Position numbers and translations under genes: made by a program
Notes under the pieces: model-generated
Told to the model about the DNA's origin: nothing
What the model saw: only the letters and a program-made list of their open reading frames with translations
The model's database searches: none
Assembly (NCBI GenBank): GCA_026645575.1
Contig: JAPKMW010000004.1
Location: 186,001 to 250,000, forward strand
Reading direction: 5' to 3'
Length of the DNA: 64,000 nt
Source of the DNA: Caldilineaceae bacterium
Lineage (GTDB): Bacteria > Chloroflexota > Anaerolineae > Caldilineales > Caldilineaceae
In this document: positions 35,398-43,458 of the stretch, in pieces
How positions within the stretch are numbered: the first letter of the stretch is position 1
Layout: every line of letters starts with the position of its first letter

Positions 35398-35739
35398 TCA
35401 GCCGACCTTGACCCACACCTGTCCATCATGGATTTGCACCGGATACTGTTGGAGCGCGGCGCCAGGTACAGTAATACAGTCACCATTGGAGACCTGATAA
35501 CACCAGTTGTGCCAGGGGCAGAGTAAGAGGCCGTCGCCGGCCAAGTAGCCAGCGTGGATCGGCATGTCCTGGTGCAGACAACTATTGCGAAAGGCTGTTA
35601 CTTGACCGCCAAAGTTGATCACCACAATGCCATCATTGCCAAAGTCGATGGTGCGGGTGGTCTTGTCCGGAAAGTCGGCCAGCTTGGGGCCGGGGAGCCA
35701 GTTTGGTTCAGCCGGTTGGGCTGTCGTCGGTTCGTTCAT
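35398..35739 (-). CDS. Rieske [2Fe-2S] ferredoxin-like protein
   Basis: A 113-residue soluble Rieske protein. The cluster ligands are in CLHQDMPIHAG (Cys-x-His) and CPWHNWCY (Cys-x2-His). It lacks a membrane anchor and resembles the small ferredoxin components of dioxygenases and nitrite reductases. The start at 35739 is preferred to the longer frame from 35811, which overlaps oppF. It lies 24 bases after the oppF stop on the same strand and may share its transcript, but no partner oxygenase is near. Confidence 0.93.
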   Translation of the reverse strand: MNEPTTAQPAEPNWLPGPKLADFPDKTTRTIDFGNDGIVVINFGGQVTAFRNSCLHQDMPIHAGYLAGDGLLLCPWHNWCYQVSNGDCITVPGAALQQYPVQIHDGQVWVKVG

Positions 35740-35762
35740 ATACGTCTCTTGATTCTTATAGG

Positions 35763-36845
35763 TCAACTTGTGGCAATTCCTTTCAACGCCAATTCTTTCG
35801 CAAAGTGACAACTAGCGTAGTGGCCCGGTTCGATCTCGGTCAAGCTTGGTTCGCTCTGTTGGCAGAGATCCTTAGCATAGCGACAGCGCGGGTGAAAGAC
35901 ACAACCGCTGGGCGGATTGGCGGGGCTGGGGACATCGCCTTCCAGTACAAGGCGCTGCATTTGAATATCCGGGTCAGCCGGCGGCACAGCGGAGACAAGC
36001 GCCTCGGTATAGGGGTGCAACGGATGGCGCAGCAGTTCTTCTGATTCGGCCATTTCGACAATTTTGCCGACATACATCACAGCGATACGGTCGCAGATAT
36101 GCTCGACCACCGAGAGGTCGTGGGCGATAAAGAGCATGGTCAGGCCCAACTCTTCCTTGATCTCCTGCAGCAGGTTCAACACCTGCGCCTGGATCGATAC
36201 ATCGAGCGCCGAGACCGGTTCATCCGCCACGATCAGCCGCGGGTTGAGCGAAAGGGTGCGCGCCAGGCCAATGCGCTGCCGTTGACCGCCAGAAAATTCA
36301 TGAGGATAGCGCCGCATGTAGGCCGGGTTGAGACCCACGTCGCTCATCAATTTGGCGACGCGGTCTTCCAGTTCCCGCCCCTTGGCGACCTTGTGGATAA
36401 TCAACGGCTCGCCAATAATGTCACGCACGGTCATGCGCGGGTTGAGCGAGCTAAAGGGATCTTGGAAGATCATGCGCATCTCGCGGCGCAGGGGTTTCAT
36501 TTCCTCGGACGTAATCTTCACAATATCGATGCGTTCGCCGCTGGCTTTGCGATACCAGACTTCACCAGCGGTGGGGTCGTAGAGCCGGAGAATCGAGCGC
36601 CCGGTGGTGGTCTTGCCGCAACCGCTCTCCCCGACGAGACCCAGCACCTCCTGTTCACGCAGGAAAAAGCTGACGCCATCGACCGCTTTGGTATGACCAA
36701 CCACGCGCTGGAAAAAGCCGCTGCGGATCGGAAAATGTTGTTTTAAATTTTTGACTTCCAGAATATAATCGTCGCTCTTTTTGCCGTTTGGCTGTTGCCA
36801 GGCAAACTCGACGGGGCCGCGGCTTTGGCTTTGATTTTGGCTCAT
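35763..36845 (-). CDS. Oligopeptide/dipeptide ABC transporter ATPase, OppF/DppF type
   Basis: A 360-residue ATPase. Walker A is [16 protein letters not shown], the Q-loop [14 protein letters not shown], the signature [13 protein letters not shown], Walker [13 protein letters not shown] and the switch His in IAHDLS. The C-terminal oligopeptide-transporter extension has the Cys-rich [14 protein letters not shown]. It completes the oppDABC system but is separated from oppC by six genes or remnants. The ATG at 36845 has AAGGGA upstream; a Met at 36869 is also possible. Confidence 0.94.
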   Translation of the reverse strand: MSQNQSQSRGPVEFAWQQPNGKKSDDYILEVKNLKQHFPIRSGFFQRVVGHTKAVDGVSFFLREQEVLGLVGESGCGKTTTGRSILRLYDPTAGEVWYRKASGERIDIVKITSEEMKPLRREMRMIFQDPFSSLNPRMTVRDIIGEPLIIHKVAKGRELEDRVAKLMSDVGLNPAYMRRYPHEFSGGQRQRIGLARTLSLNPRLIVADEPVSALDVSIQAQVLNLLQEIKEELGLTMLFIAHDLSVVEHICDRIAVMYVGKIVEMAESEELLRHPLHPYTEALVSAVPPADPDIQMQRLVLEGDVPSPANPPSGCVFHPRCRYAKDLCQQSEPSLTEIEPGHYASCHFAKELALKGIATS

Positions 36846-36902
36846 GGGATCCCTTGTTGTACTACCCACAATAAATTAATAAGCAGATTGATATTTGAAG
36901 CT

Positions 36903-37292
36903 TTATGCAGGAGCAAGTTCAAATTCTCTCTGCGCAAACTGAGTCAAACCGATCTCTGCTGCTTCCTGTAAACGCGTTTCCAAAGACTTCATCTTTTCCT
37001 GCGTTACGACCAACTCGTGCTGCATTTCAGCAACTTGTTCTATCGGGCTATAAACCCGTACAAGAATTAAAGATCCTGTCTCGACGTTGATGTCTGTGAT
37101 CTGTTCGCCAATCTTTTCTTGTAACTCATCACACTCTTCTTCGGTCCAGGAAAGGGGAGGATAAACAGCAAGATTGGTCAACTCACATTCATAGCTAACT
37201 CCTTCATCAATAACACGCACCTCAGGAGCAAGTACCCTAATATAATCCATCATTCGATAGATTAAGGAGCGCGCATATATCTTAGCGTCCAT
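36903..37292 (-). CDS. Uncharacterised protein, partner of the HEPN protein
   Basis: A 129-residue acidic protein, not recognised. It starts MDAKIYARSLIYRMMDYIRV, has a beta-rich middle (VIDEGVSYECELTNLAVYPP) and ends in a long coiled-coil-prone helix (QVAEMQHELVVTQEKMKSLE). GGAG precedes the ATG, and it overlaps the HEPN gene by 11 bases, so the two are coupled. That arrangement recalls HEPN-MNT toxin-antitoxin pairs, but the GSx10DxD nucleotidyltransferase motif of MNT is missing. A role as an antitoxin or activity partner is inference only. Confidence 0.75.
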   Translation of the reverse strand: MDAKIYARSLIYRMMDYIRVLAPEVRVIDEGVSYECELTNLAVYPPLSWTEEECDELQEKIGEQITDINVETGSLILVRVYSPIEQVAEMQHELVVTQEKMKSLETRLQEAAEIGLTQFAQREFELAPA

Positions 37293-37656
37293 GTTGTTTC
37301 TCCTCTACTTGCCTAACGAACTCACGCGCCCATTGCAAAATAGTACGCGCTTTTCGTTCTGATAACATCTCATTGCTATAGTCTGCCAATTGCCGGGTCT
37401 GAAAGCCATTGGGCAGAAAGCTGGCAAAATGTCTCGGATACAACTTGCGTTGTCGAATCAGTTGATCGGCGAAGACAGCTTGTAACGTGTCATGACCCCA
37501 GGAGCCTTTGGTAGCATAAACACCCACCCGCTCCAAGGCAACGATCGCTGCCTGAAACATGGCATAATAAGCACGGTTAGCCGTCGAATTATACATCTTC
37601 TCCTGAAAACAAAGTTCCGCTGCACGCAATGATTCCAACGCTTTTTCCAGCATCAT
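37282..37656 (-). CDS. HEPN/UPF0332-family protein
   Basis: A 124-residue all-helical protein of the HEPN superfamily, close to UPF0332: ANRAYYAMFQAAIVALE near 30 and RQLADYSNEM near 91 correspond to the family's RAYYAxFHAA and RqeADY. The His that often follows the YYAxF helix is Gln here, so the usual Rx4-6H nuclease dyad would have to come from RKLYPRH or is lost. AGGA precedes the ATG pair at 37656/37653. It overlaps the partner gene by 11 bases. Confidence 0.8.
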   Translation of the reverse strand: MMLEKALESLRAAELCFQEKMYNSTANRAYYAMFQAAIVALERVGVYATKGSWGHDTLQAVFADQLIRQRKLYPRHFASFLPNGFQTRQLADYSNEMLSERKARTILQWAREFVRQVEEKQHGR

Positions 37657-37694
37657 AATCATAATCCTATTATACAACATTATGCGAACAACGG

Positions 37695-39527
37695 TTATTT
37701 CCTTGTCGCAGTTGTAAGTGTCATCTGCTCCATGACAATATCGGTATCCGGCCAATCTTTCCAGTCGATCAATTGTTGATAGGCCCGGCGGTAGATCAAG
37801 TTCACTTCGACGGTGGCAGCTCGACCGGCAGGCGCAGCAAAGGTATACTCGCTCAGATCAGTGGCTAAAGCAGCAATGCGCGTATCCTCCACCAGCTCGA
37901 TTTCCCGCCAGTAGGCCGCGGTGGGCGACTCGCCACTCGATTTATCGCGCAGAAGCTTGGCAAAGTAGCGACCAGGTTGCCCCGCATAGTTGCCGGCCCA
38001 GCCAGGTAAGGTTTCCCCGCCCTGCAACCGCAGCGGGCGACCATTGCTGTCTTTGGCCGTTACCACCAGCAGCAGATGACGCAATGGCGAATCGGTCGGC
38101 ACGCTATGACCGGTCTGGTCATTGGTGATGCTCACCACCACGCGCAACCCGCCACTCACCATTTGCACCGTTCCCGTCATGGTGACGGCATTTTGCAGCA
38201 ACTGTTCATCATTTGTGCCGGGCATCCGGTGGTTACGGACGGCATAATAATCGCGCTGTTGGCCGCCCTTTTCCGGGAAGACAAAATAGTCGCTATCCAG
38301 CGTCGGCATGTGGCAATCCTGGCAGGTTTTGCCCGTCTTGGGGTTGCTGTAGGGGCTGGCCAACCATTCGGCATAGGAGCTATAGATCAGCACACCACCC
38401 GTCACCCGCATATCAGCAACTACGCCACCCAGGACGCCATGATGACAAGCCGCACAGAAGGCGCTCTCGCTTTGCAGCGGTAGATAGCTATCGCGCGGCT
38501 CCGGCAGATCGGTGCGCACCACGTCGGGCACCGGGCCAAAGAAAACATCATGCCCCGGCTCCGGGCGATGCAACTGGAGGGAGAGAATGCCGGGGGCATC
38601 TTCATAGGGCAGGCCGGTCTCTTCATTTAAGCGCACCGCGCTAATCTTGTGACAGAACTCGCACGAGATACCTTCGGCGGCGTCATTGATAAGGTAAAGC
38701 GGACTGGCGCCCTCTTGGATCAAATCGGAATATTGCGCCGTACCGGAGGAATGACAACCCGACCAACTACAGCCGTCACTGGTCGGTAACTTGGCCGCCA
38801 TCGGTGTGTGACAGGTGGCGCAATTGCCGGCGCGACTGGGGTTGTCCAGCCGAAAGCCCGGCCCGTAGTAAGGCTGGTTGGGATCAGGCGGGGCGTATTT
38901 CCCGTCACTGTCATAGCGGCTGAGGGGACTTTTGTTGCCATGAATGTCGGTGCCGGCGTAGAGATTTTGGAAGCGGTAGTTGATAGCGGTCTGGGCATGG
39001 GCATCTTCCTGCCACTCTGTGTAGGCTGTATGGCAAATACCGCAGGCCGCCGAGCCTTCCACCCCATCCTGCTCAAACCAGTTGTATTTCACGTTGTCAG
39101 TGAGGTAGTAGGGGTTCAGTTGCAGTTTGACTGGCGCCTTGTCAGCGGCGTTGACACGCGTCCAGGCAATATAGTAGCCTTCTGCCCAAGCTGTCAGTGT
39201 TATCATGTCGGTGGCAGCTAGATTGCGGAAGGTGAAAGCGCCTTTTTGATCGGTGGTCGCGGCCTGTTCGGTCAAGTGGACACGCACGGTTGCACCGGCG
39301 ACGGGGCCGTTAGCATCGACAACAAGACCGCGGACTTGATTGATTGGACGTGCGGCTGGTTGCGCTAAGGCTTTCGGTGTGGGCGTCGGTTTTGCCAACG
39401 TGGCGGCAGTGGCGGGTTGGTTGAGCGCCATTAGGGTCAAACCAAAGGCAAATGCGACGCTAATTCCTACAAGCAAATAAAATTTTACAAATTTAAACAT
39501 GGGCAATTGATAAACATTACGTGTCAT
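37695..39527 (-). CDS. Secreted multiheme cytochrome c with N-terminal carboxypeptidase-regulatory domain
   Basis: A 610-residue exported protein. The N-terminal hydrophobic segment (FKFVKFYLLVGISVAFAFG) is a signal or anchor. A Pro/Thr linker and a beta-sandwich carboxypeptidase-regulatory domain (about 65-140) follow. Then come heme sites CGICH, CATCH, CEFCH, CAACHH and CQDCH, plus CSWSGCH, a four-residue-spaced CX4CH site as known in cytochrome c3. This is the cytochrome c554/NrfB-like group of electron carriers acting outside the membrane. The C-terminal 150 residues have no hemes. The start at 39527 overlaps the upstream broken gene by 11 bases; the Met at 39500 is an equal alternative. 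Confidence 0.85.
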   Translation of the reverse strand: MTRNVYQLPMFKFVKFYLLVGISVAFAFGLTLMALNQPATAATLAKPTPTPKALAQPAARPINQVRGLVVDANGPVAGATVRVHLTEQAATTDQKGAFTFRNLAATDMITLTAWAEGYYIAWTRVNAADKAPVKLQLNPYYLTDNVKYNWFEQDGVEGSAACGICHTAYTEWQEDAHAQTAINYRFQNLYAGTDIHGNKSPLSRYDSDGKYAPPDPNQPYYGPGFRLDNPSRAGNCATCHTPMAAKLPTSDGCSWSGCHSSGTAQYSDLIQEGASPLYLINDAAEGISCEFCHKISAVRLNEETGLPYEDAPGILSLQLHRPEPGHDVFFGPVPDVVRTDLPEPRDSYLPLQSESAFCAACHHGVLGGVVADMRVTGGVLIYSSYAEWLASPYSNPKTGKTCQDCHMPTLDSDYFVFPEKGGQQRDYYAVRNHRMPGTNDEQLLQNAVTMTGTVQMVSGGLRVVVSITNDQTGHSVPTDSPLRHLLLVVTAKDSNGRPLRLQGGETLPGWAGNYAGQPGRYFAKLLRDKSSGESPTAAYWREIELVEDTRIAALATDLSEYTFAAPAGRAATVEVNLIYRRAYQQLIDWKDWPDTDIVMEQMTLTTATRK

Positions 39528-40007
39528 GTTGCAAATAGGGCCATACGTCCCAGTTATTCAAGTAGTGGCTAAAATCTTGTCCAAAGCAGGTCACCTGTGC
39601 ATCAGAAAAAGTCACATACAAAGATAAGACTCCCTGCTGACCCTTCTGTAACCCTAATTTATGTTGGCTATAATAGCCAACTCTGGTCGTGGCACTACCA
39701 AGAATGATTGCCAGCGCCCTGCACTCCTGTTGGAAAAAACATACCAAAGCTCTGGGGCGCTCAATGTGAGTAGCTGATCGAGGCGAACAGCATAACGCGC
39801 GTTGTAACCATGTTTTGTTTCAGTAACAAGGGCAGTTTTCACCTGAATTCTTGAAAACTCACCGTCACTATCGCGCACAACAAAAATATCATCACCAACA
39901 TCAACTTCTGGGACAGCAACGTTATAGCCGCGCAGTAGAAACTCTGCCATCGCAGCCATTTGTCCGGCACGCCCAACATACAGATGATTTCGTCTAGGCA
40001 TGAACAT
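39517..40007 (-). pseudogene. PD-(D/E)XK endonuclease-like gene, frameshifted
   Basis: The first frame (40007 to a stop at 39654) encodes 117 residues with VGRAGQMAAMAEFLLRGYNVAVPEVD, described in part, and the nuclease-like pair GDDIFVV and IQVKTA (D...QxK). It ends abruptly at AIIANIN. Shifting by one base continues a credible C-terminus (VTCFGQDFSHYLNNWDVWPYL) to 39517. The two halves overlap around 39650-39750. This looks like one gene with a frameshift, or a sequencing error. It overlaps the next upstream gene by 14 bases and the cytochrome start by 11. Confidence 0.7.
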
Positions 40008-40326
40008 GCACCACAGGGTAAATCTCTTGTTGCGTTACCGGATGTACAACGACAAAGCCACCATTTTGCTCAATTTCGCTCGTTGATAAGCCTGTCAGCA
40101 GTTGAGAAACATGTTGCCAGACAGAACCATCAACTTCCTCAGGGGAACGGCGTTTATCGTAACCGATAAATACACTATCGGTTCGACGCCGATCGGGGTA
40201 GCGCTCTTGTAACTGTAAAAAACTGAGTGGGTGTAATCGAAAAACGTACCCATCGCGCTGGGAGCCATAGTGAATAATAATCTTATCAGGCTGTATTACA
40301 GCTTGCTTAGAAGCTCTTGCTTTCAT
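39994..40326 (-). CDS. Small uncharacterised protein upstream of the nuclease remnant
   Basis: A 110-residue protein from MKARASKQAV, with GGAGG five bases before the ATG. It has a beta-strand pattern (DKIIIHYGSQRDGYVFRL) and ends EIYPVVHVHA. I do not recognise it. It overlaps the broken PD-(D/E)XK gene by 14 bases, so the two probably formed a two-gene unit (possibly nuclease and partner). The longer frame to 40374 has no ribosome site. Confidence 0.7.
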   Translation of the reverse strand: MKARASKQAVIQPDKIIIHYGSQRDGYVFRLHPLSFLQLQERYPDRRRTDSVFIGYDKRRSPEEVDGSVWQHVSQLLTGLSTSEIEQNGGFVVVHPVTQQEIYPVVHVHA

Positions 40327-40379
40327 CGTAACCTCCGCTGTACGTTCACCCACCAAACTAATGATCTTTTCCAATTATA

Positions 40380-41519
40380 TCACAAGTTGGAATAAGGATC
40401 AGCAGCATCGCGCAGGCCATCGCCCAATAGATTGAAACCCAGCACAGCGGCGATGATAAAGCCCGCTGGCGAGATGATCCACTGGCGGACGCTAAGGGTG
40501 TCGAGCTTTTGCGCATCCTGCATCAGCAAGCCCCAACTGATCAGGGGACGTTGAATGCCTAAGCCCAGGAAGCTCAGAAACGCTTCGGCCAGGATAATGC
40601 CGGGGATGGTGAGGGTCAAGACGACGATAATATGGCTCAGACAGTTGGGCAGCAGGTGGACAAACATAATGCGCCAGTCGGAAGCGCCCATCTCTTTGGC
40701 GGCCAACACAAAATCGGTTTGGCGCAGCGCCAACACTTTGCTGCGGACTTCGCGTGCTAAGGTTGTCCACGACAACAAGGCAAAGATAAACGCGATGATG
40801 AGAAAGACCCGAAACGAATCCCAGGTGCGCGGCACAACGGCGACCAGCGCCAGCCAGAGTGCTAACTGGGGAAAGGCGGTGATAAATTCGACAAAGCGCT
40901 GCACCAGATTATCAATCCAGCCGCCGTAATAGCCGGAAAAAACGCCAACCAATGCACCGATAATCACGCTGATAAAGGTGCCAAAGAGGCTCATGCTCAA
41001 GGAAATTCGACCCGCTTCACAAGCCTTGCTCCATAAATCCGAGCCGAATTGATCGGTGCCTAACAGAAAGATTTGCCCACCTTCTTCAACGCCAAAAAAG
41101 TGGCGGTCCATGGGAATGAAGCCAAATAATTCATATTCCCAGCCCTTGACAAAGAAGTAAAGCGGATACGCTTTGCTTGTATCTTCTTCCCATATAGGTA
41201 CAAAGGTCTTTGGGTCGAGCGTGACCACTTTGTTATAGGTAAAAGGGCGCCAATGAAAATTGCCTTCCTCATCCCAAAAGTGGATACGGCTGGGCGGAAT
41301 AAAGGAGCGCTTTGAGTCAAAGACATCAAGCGGATAGGGGGCAAAAAACTCGGCAAAGATCGCCAGCAGGAGCAGGAGCAGCACGATCAGGCCGCCAACA
41401 ACCGAGGCTTTGCTCCGGCGGAAGCGCCGCCATACCAATTGCGAGTAACTTTCCGAACTTTGGGCCTTATGCACCGGTTCGGGATTAAGAGCGGTCGGCT
41501 CCATAGCAGTGGTCGTCAT
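40380..41519 (-). CDS. Peptide ABC transporter permease, OppC/DppC type
   Basis: A 379-residue permease. The first membrane helix is near 35-55 ([19 protein letters not shown]), followed by a long soluble stretch of about 130 residues, longer than usual, with several aromatic and acidic residues. Five further helices and the EAA loop [24 protein letters not shown] form the typical pore part. The start is the ATG at 41519, with GGAG ten bases upstream. It pairs with the OppB gene 123 bases upstream. Confidence 0.93.
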   Translation of the reverse strand: MTTTAMEPTALNPEPVHKAQSSESYSQLVWRRFRRSKASVVGGLIVLLLLLLAIFAEFFAPYPLDVFDSKRSFIPPSRIHFWDEEGNFHWRPFTYNKVVTLDPKTFVPIWEEDTSKAYPLYFFVKGWEYELFGFIPMDRHFFGVEEGGQIFLLGTDQFGSDLWSKACEAGRISLSMSLFGTFISVIIGALVGVFSGYYGGWIDNLVQRFVEFITAFPQLALWLALVAVVPRTWDSFRVFLIIAFIFALLSWTTLAREVRSKVLALRQTDFVLAAKEMGASDWRIMFVHLLPNCLSHIIVVLTLTIPGIILAEAFLSFLGLGIQRPLISWGLLMQDAQKLDTLSVRQWIISPAGFIIAAVLGFNLLGDGLRDAADPYSNL

Positions 41520-41642
41520 GCGTTGCAACTCCAGTAACAGCTAAAATCACAAAATCAGATGCGTATTGTGGCGTAATTCGTGACTCATGGCCTTCGACAA
41601 ACTTTAGGCCACGGTTCACGCCACACGAATCACGTAGCACGT

Positions 41643-42641
41643 TTAACTATAGCGAATACGCGGATCCAACACAGCCAGGAAAAGATCCGAGATCAAATTA
41701 CCAAAAATAACGAGCGCGGCGATCATTAACAAAATGCCGCCCGATAGATAAATATCTTGCGAGGTGAGCGCCCGCTGGAAAATCGGCCCTAAGGAGGGAA
41801 TAAGCATGACAATGGTGACTTCCAATTCGCCCTGAATCATATAGGGTAAAACCGTGCCTTGATAACCGATAATCGGATGCAGGGCATTGGGTACAGCATG
41901 GCGGTTCATTACCTGCCGTTCCGGCAACCCTTTGGCGCGCGCCGTAGTCACATATTGTGCATTGAGGACATCCAGCATATTGGCGCGCATAACACGCATA
42001 TTACGTGAAACGCCACCCAAGCCGGCAACTAAAATGACCGGCCAAACATGTTTTAACAAATCAACAAATTTACCCCAAGACCAGGGCGCAACCGCGTAAT
42101 TAAAGGAGAAAAACGAACCAACATCCTCCTGTTTCATCACATGCACCAGCCAATACATAATGACCAGCGCCATAAAAAAGCGCGGTATCGAAGTCAAAAA
42201 GAAGGCAATCACCGCCAAAATATTATCCGCCCAACCATATTGACGGGGCGCCACATAAATGCCAAGCAAAATACCGACCAGGCTGGAAATTAAATGGGCA
42301 CAGATCGCCAGCATAAAGGTCTTGGGCAAGCGATCGAGGATGATTTCGCCGGCATCGGTGCGATAGGCAAAGGAATAGCCAAATTTCCCTTCTGTCACAA
42401 TGCCTTTGATCCAATACAAAAATTGGATCGGCATCGGTTGATCCAACCCGTTCTGCTCGCGATAGAGTTGGGTCATCTCCTCTGCTTTGTCTTCCGACAA
42501 TTGCGCCGTTTGGATCAGAAACTGTTTGTACGAACTGGCAAAATCCCCCGGCGGTAACTGGATAATAAAGAACGAAGTCGCCGCAATAAAGAAGAGCAGC
42601 ACAACGGAGATAAGCAAGCGGCGTAGGATATAGTTAAGCAT
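41643..42641 (-). CDS. Peptide ABC transporter permease, OppB/DppB type
   Basis: A 332-residue permease with a first helix at residues 8-28 (LLISVVLLFFIAATSFFII), a periplasmic loop of about 75 residues and five more helices. The EAA loop is TTARAKGLPERQVMNRHAVPNAL. It couples to the OppD/OppF ATPases. It ends 123 bases before oppC, and the nuclease-like gene lies 32 bases upstream of its start. GGGAAA precedes the ATG. Confidence 0.93.
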   Translation of the reverse strand: MLNYILRRLLISVVLLFFIAATSFFIIQLPPGDFASSYKQFLIQTAQLSEDKAEEMTQLYREQNGLDQPMPIQFLYWIKGIVTEGKFGYSFAYRTDAGEIILDRLPKTFMLAICAHLISSLVGILLGIYVAPRQYGWADNILAVIAFFLTSIPRFFMALVIMYWLVHVMKQEDVGSFFSFNYAVAPWSWGKFVDLLKHVWPVILVAGLGGVSRNMRVMRANMLDVLNAQYVTTARAKGLPERQVMNRHAVPNALHPIIGYQGTVLPYMIQGELEVTIVMLIPSLGPIFQRALTSQDIYLSGGILLMIAALVIFGNLISDLFLAVLDPRIRYS

Positions 42642-42673
42642 GGTGATTTCCCATTTACATTACGACATTATTA

Positions 42674-43300
42674 CTACTGAAAATCATCAATGATGGTTTT
42701 CAACATACCTAAAATCAAATCGACCTTCTCAATGTAAATTCTTTCCTCATCCAAGGTCAGCGTATTGTCCGCCAATTTGAGAAATTGCCATAACTCGCCG
42801 GTCGTAATACAGCCATAGATGGTTTCAATTGCGCTCTGGTGACGTTGATTAAAAATGCGTGCGGCTACCATTTCCGCAGCACATTGACCAAGCGCTTCTT
42901 CCAGGTCATTCTTTTTGGCTTCCACCATCATGATCACGGGTGCTTTGACGACAGGAAAAGGTTCACTTTTACTAATGATAAAATCACAAACGCCTTTTAA
43001 GCCTTGGGCTGGCTCCACATCAAAGGTTGTGCCAGAGTAAATATTGACATCAGGCGCGATTTCACGAAAATTTAGTAAAATCGGGGCAACAATAAATTCA
43101 GAACGGGCTTTTTCGCTAACCAAGGACAAGCGTTTACTACGTTGCAATACCTCGATTAACCATTCGGCGGGCTGAACGGGCGTAACCTGTTGGAATAAAC
43201 GCGCCTCTTTGAAAAGAAGCTGAAACGTATCGATGACATACGCAATTGTCATCGTGCGATAACTGAGTGATTTGCTGTCTGTCAGTGTTAGTTCTTCCAT
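42674..43300 (-). CDS. PD-(D/E)XK-like nuclease-fold protein (HsdR N-terminal-like)
   Basis: A 208-residue protein with the ordered core of a PD-(D/E)XK fold: SEFIVAPIL (Glu), GVCDFII (Asp), MMVEAKK (ExK) and GQCAAEM (Gln) in the middle. Such proteins are frequent as single genes in cyanobacteria and Chloroflexota and resemble the N-terminal nuclease of type I restriction subunits. No methylase or helicase is nearby, so restriction activity is not supported. GAGG precedes the ATG. It sits within the opp operon between oppA and oppB. Confidence 0.8.
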   Translation of the reverse strand: MEELTLTDSKSLSYRTMTIAYVIDTFQLLFKEARLFQQVTPVQPAEWLIEVLQRSKRLSLVSEKARSEFIVAPILLNFREIAPDVNIYSGTTFDVEPAQGLKGVCDFIISKSEPFPVVKAPVIMMVEAKKNDLEEALGQCAAEMVAARIFNQRHQSAIETIYGCITTGELWQFLKLADNTLTLDEERIYIEKVDLILGMLKTIIDDFQ

Positions 43301-43370
43301 GCGTTACCTCGCCGACAAGACACGCTCGCTAAACACATCGCAAAAACTAGAATCGCTCAAACACAAATTT

Positions 43371-43425
43371 GTAGTAAAGACTTCAATCCTTCTCCGATCT
43401 GGCAAAAGACTGAAGTCCTTACTAC
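43371..43425. repeat. Inverted repeat, GTAAAGACTTTAGTCTT family (degenerate)
   Basis: Arms GTAGTAAAGACTTCA (43371-43385) and TGAAGTCCTTACTAC (43411-43425) with one mismatch, between the nuclease-like gene and oppA. Related to 14520-14572 and 46021-46080. Confidence 0.8.
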
Positions 43426-43458
43426 AATCAAACCTGACTACTTTACTGATTCACTGGC

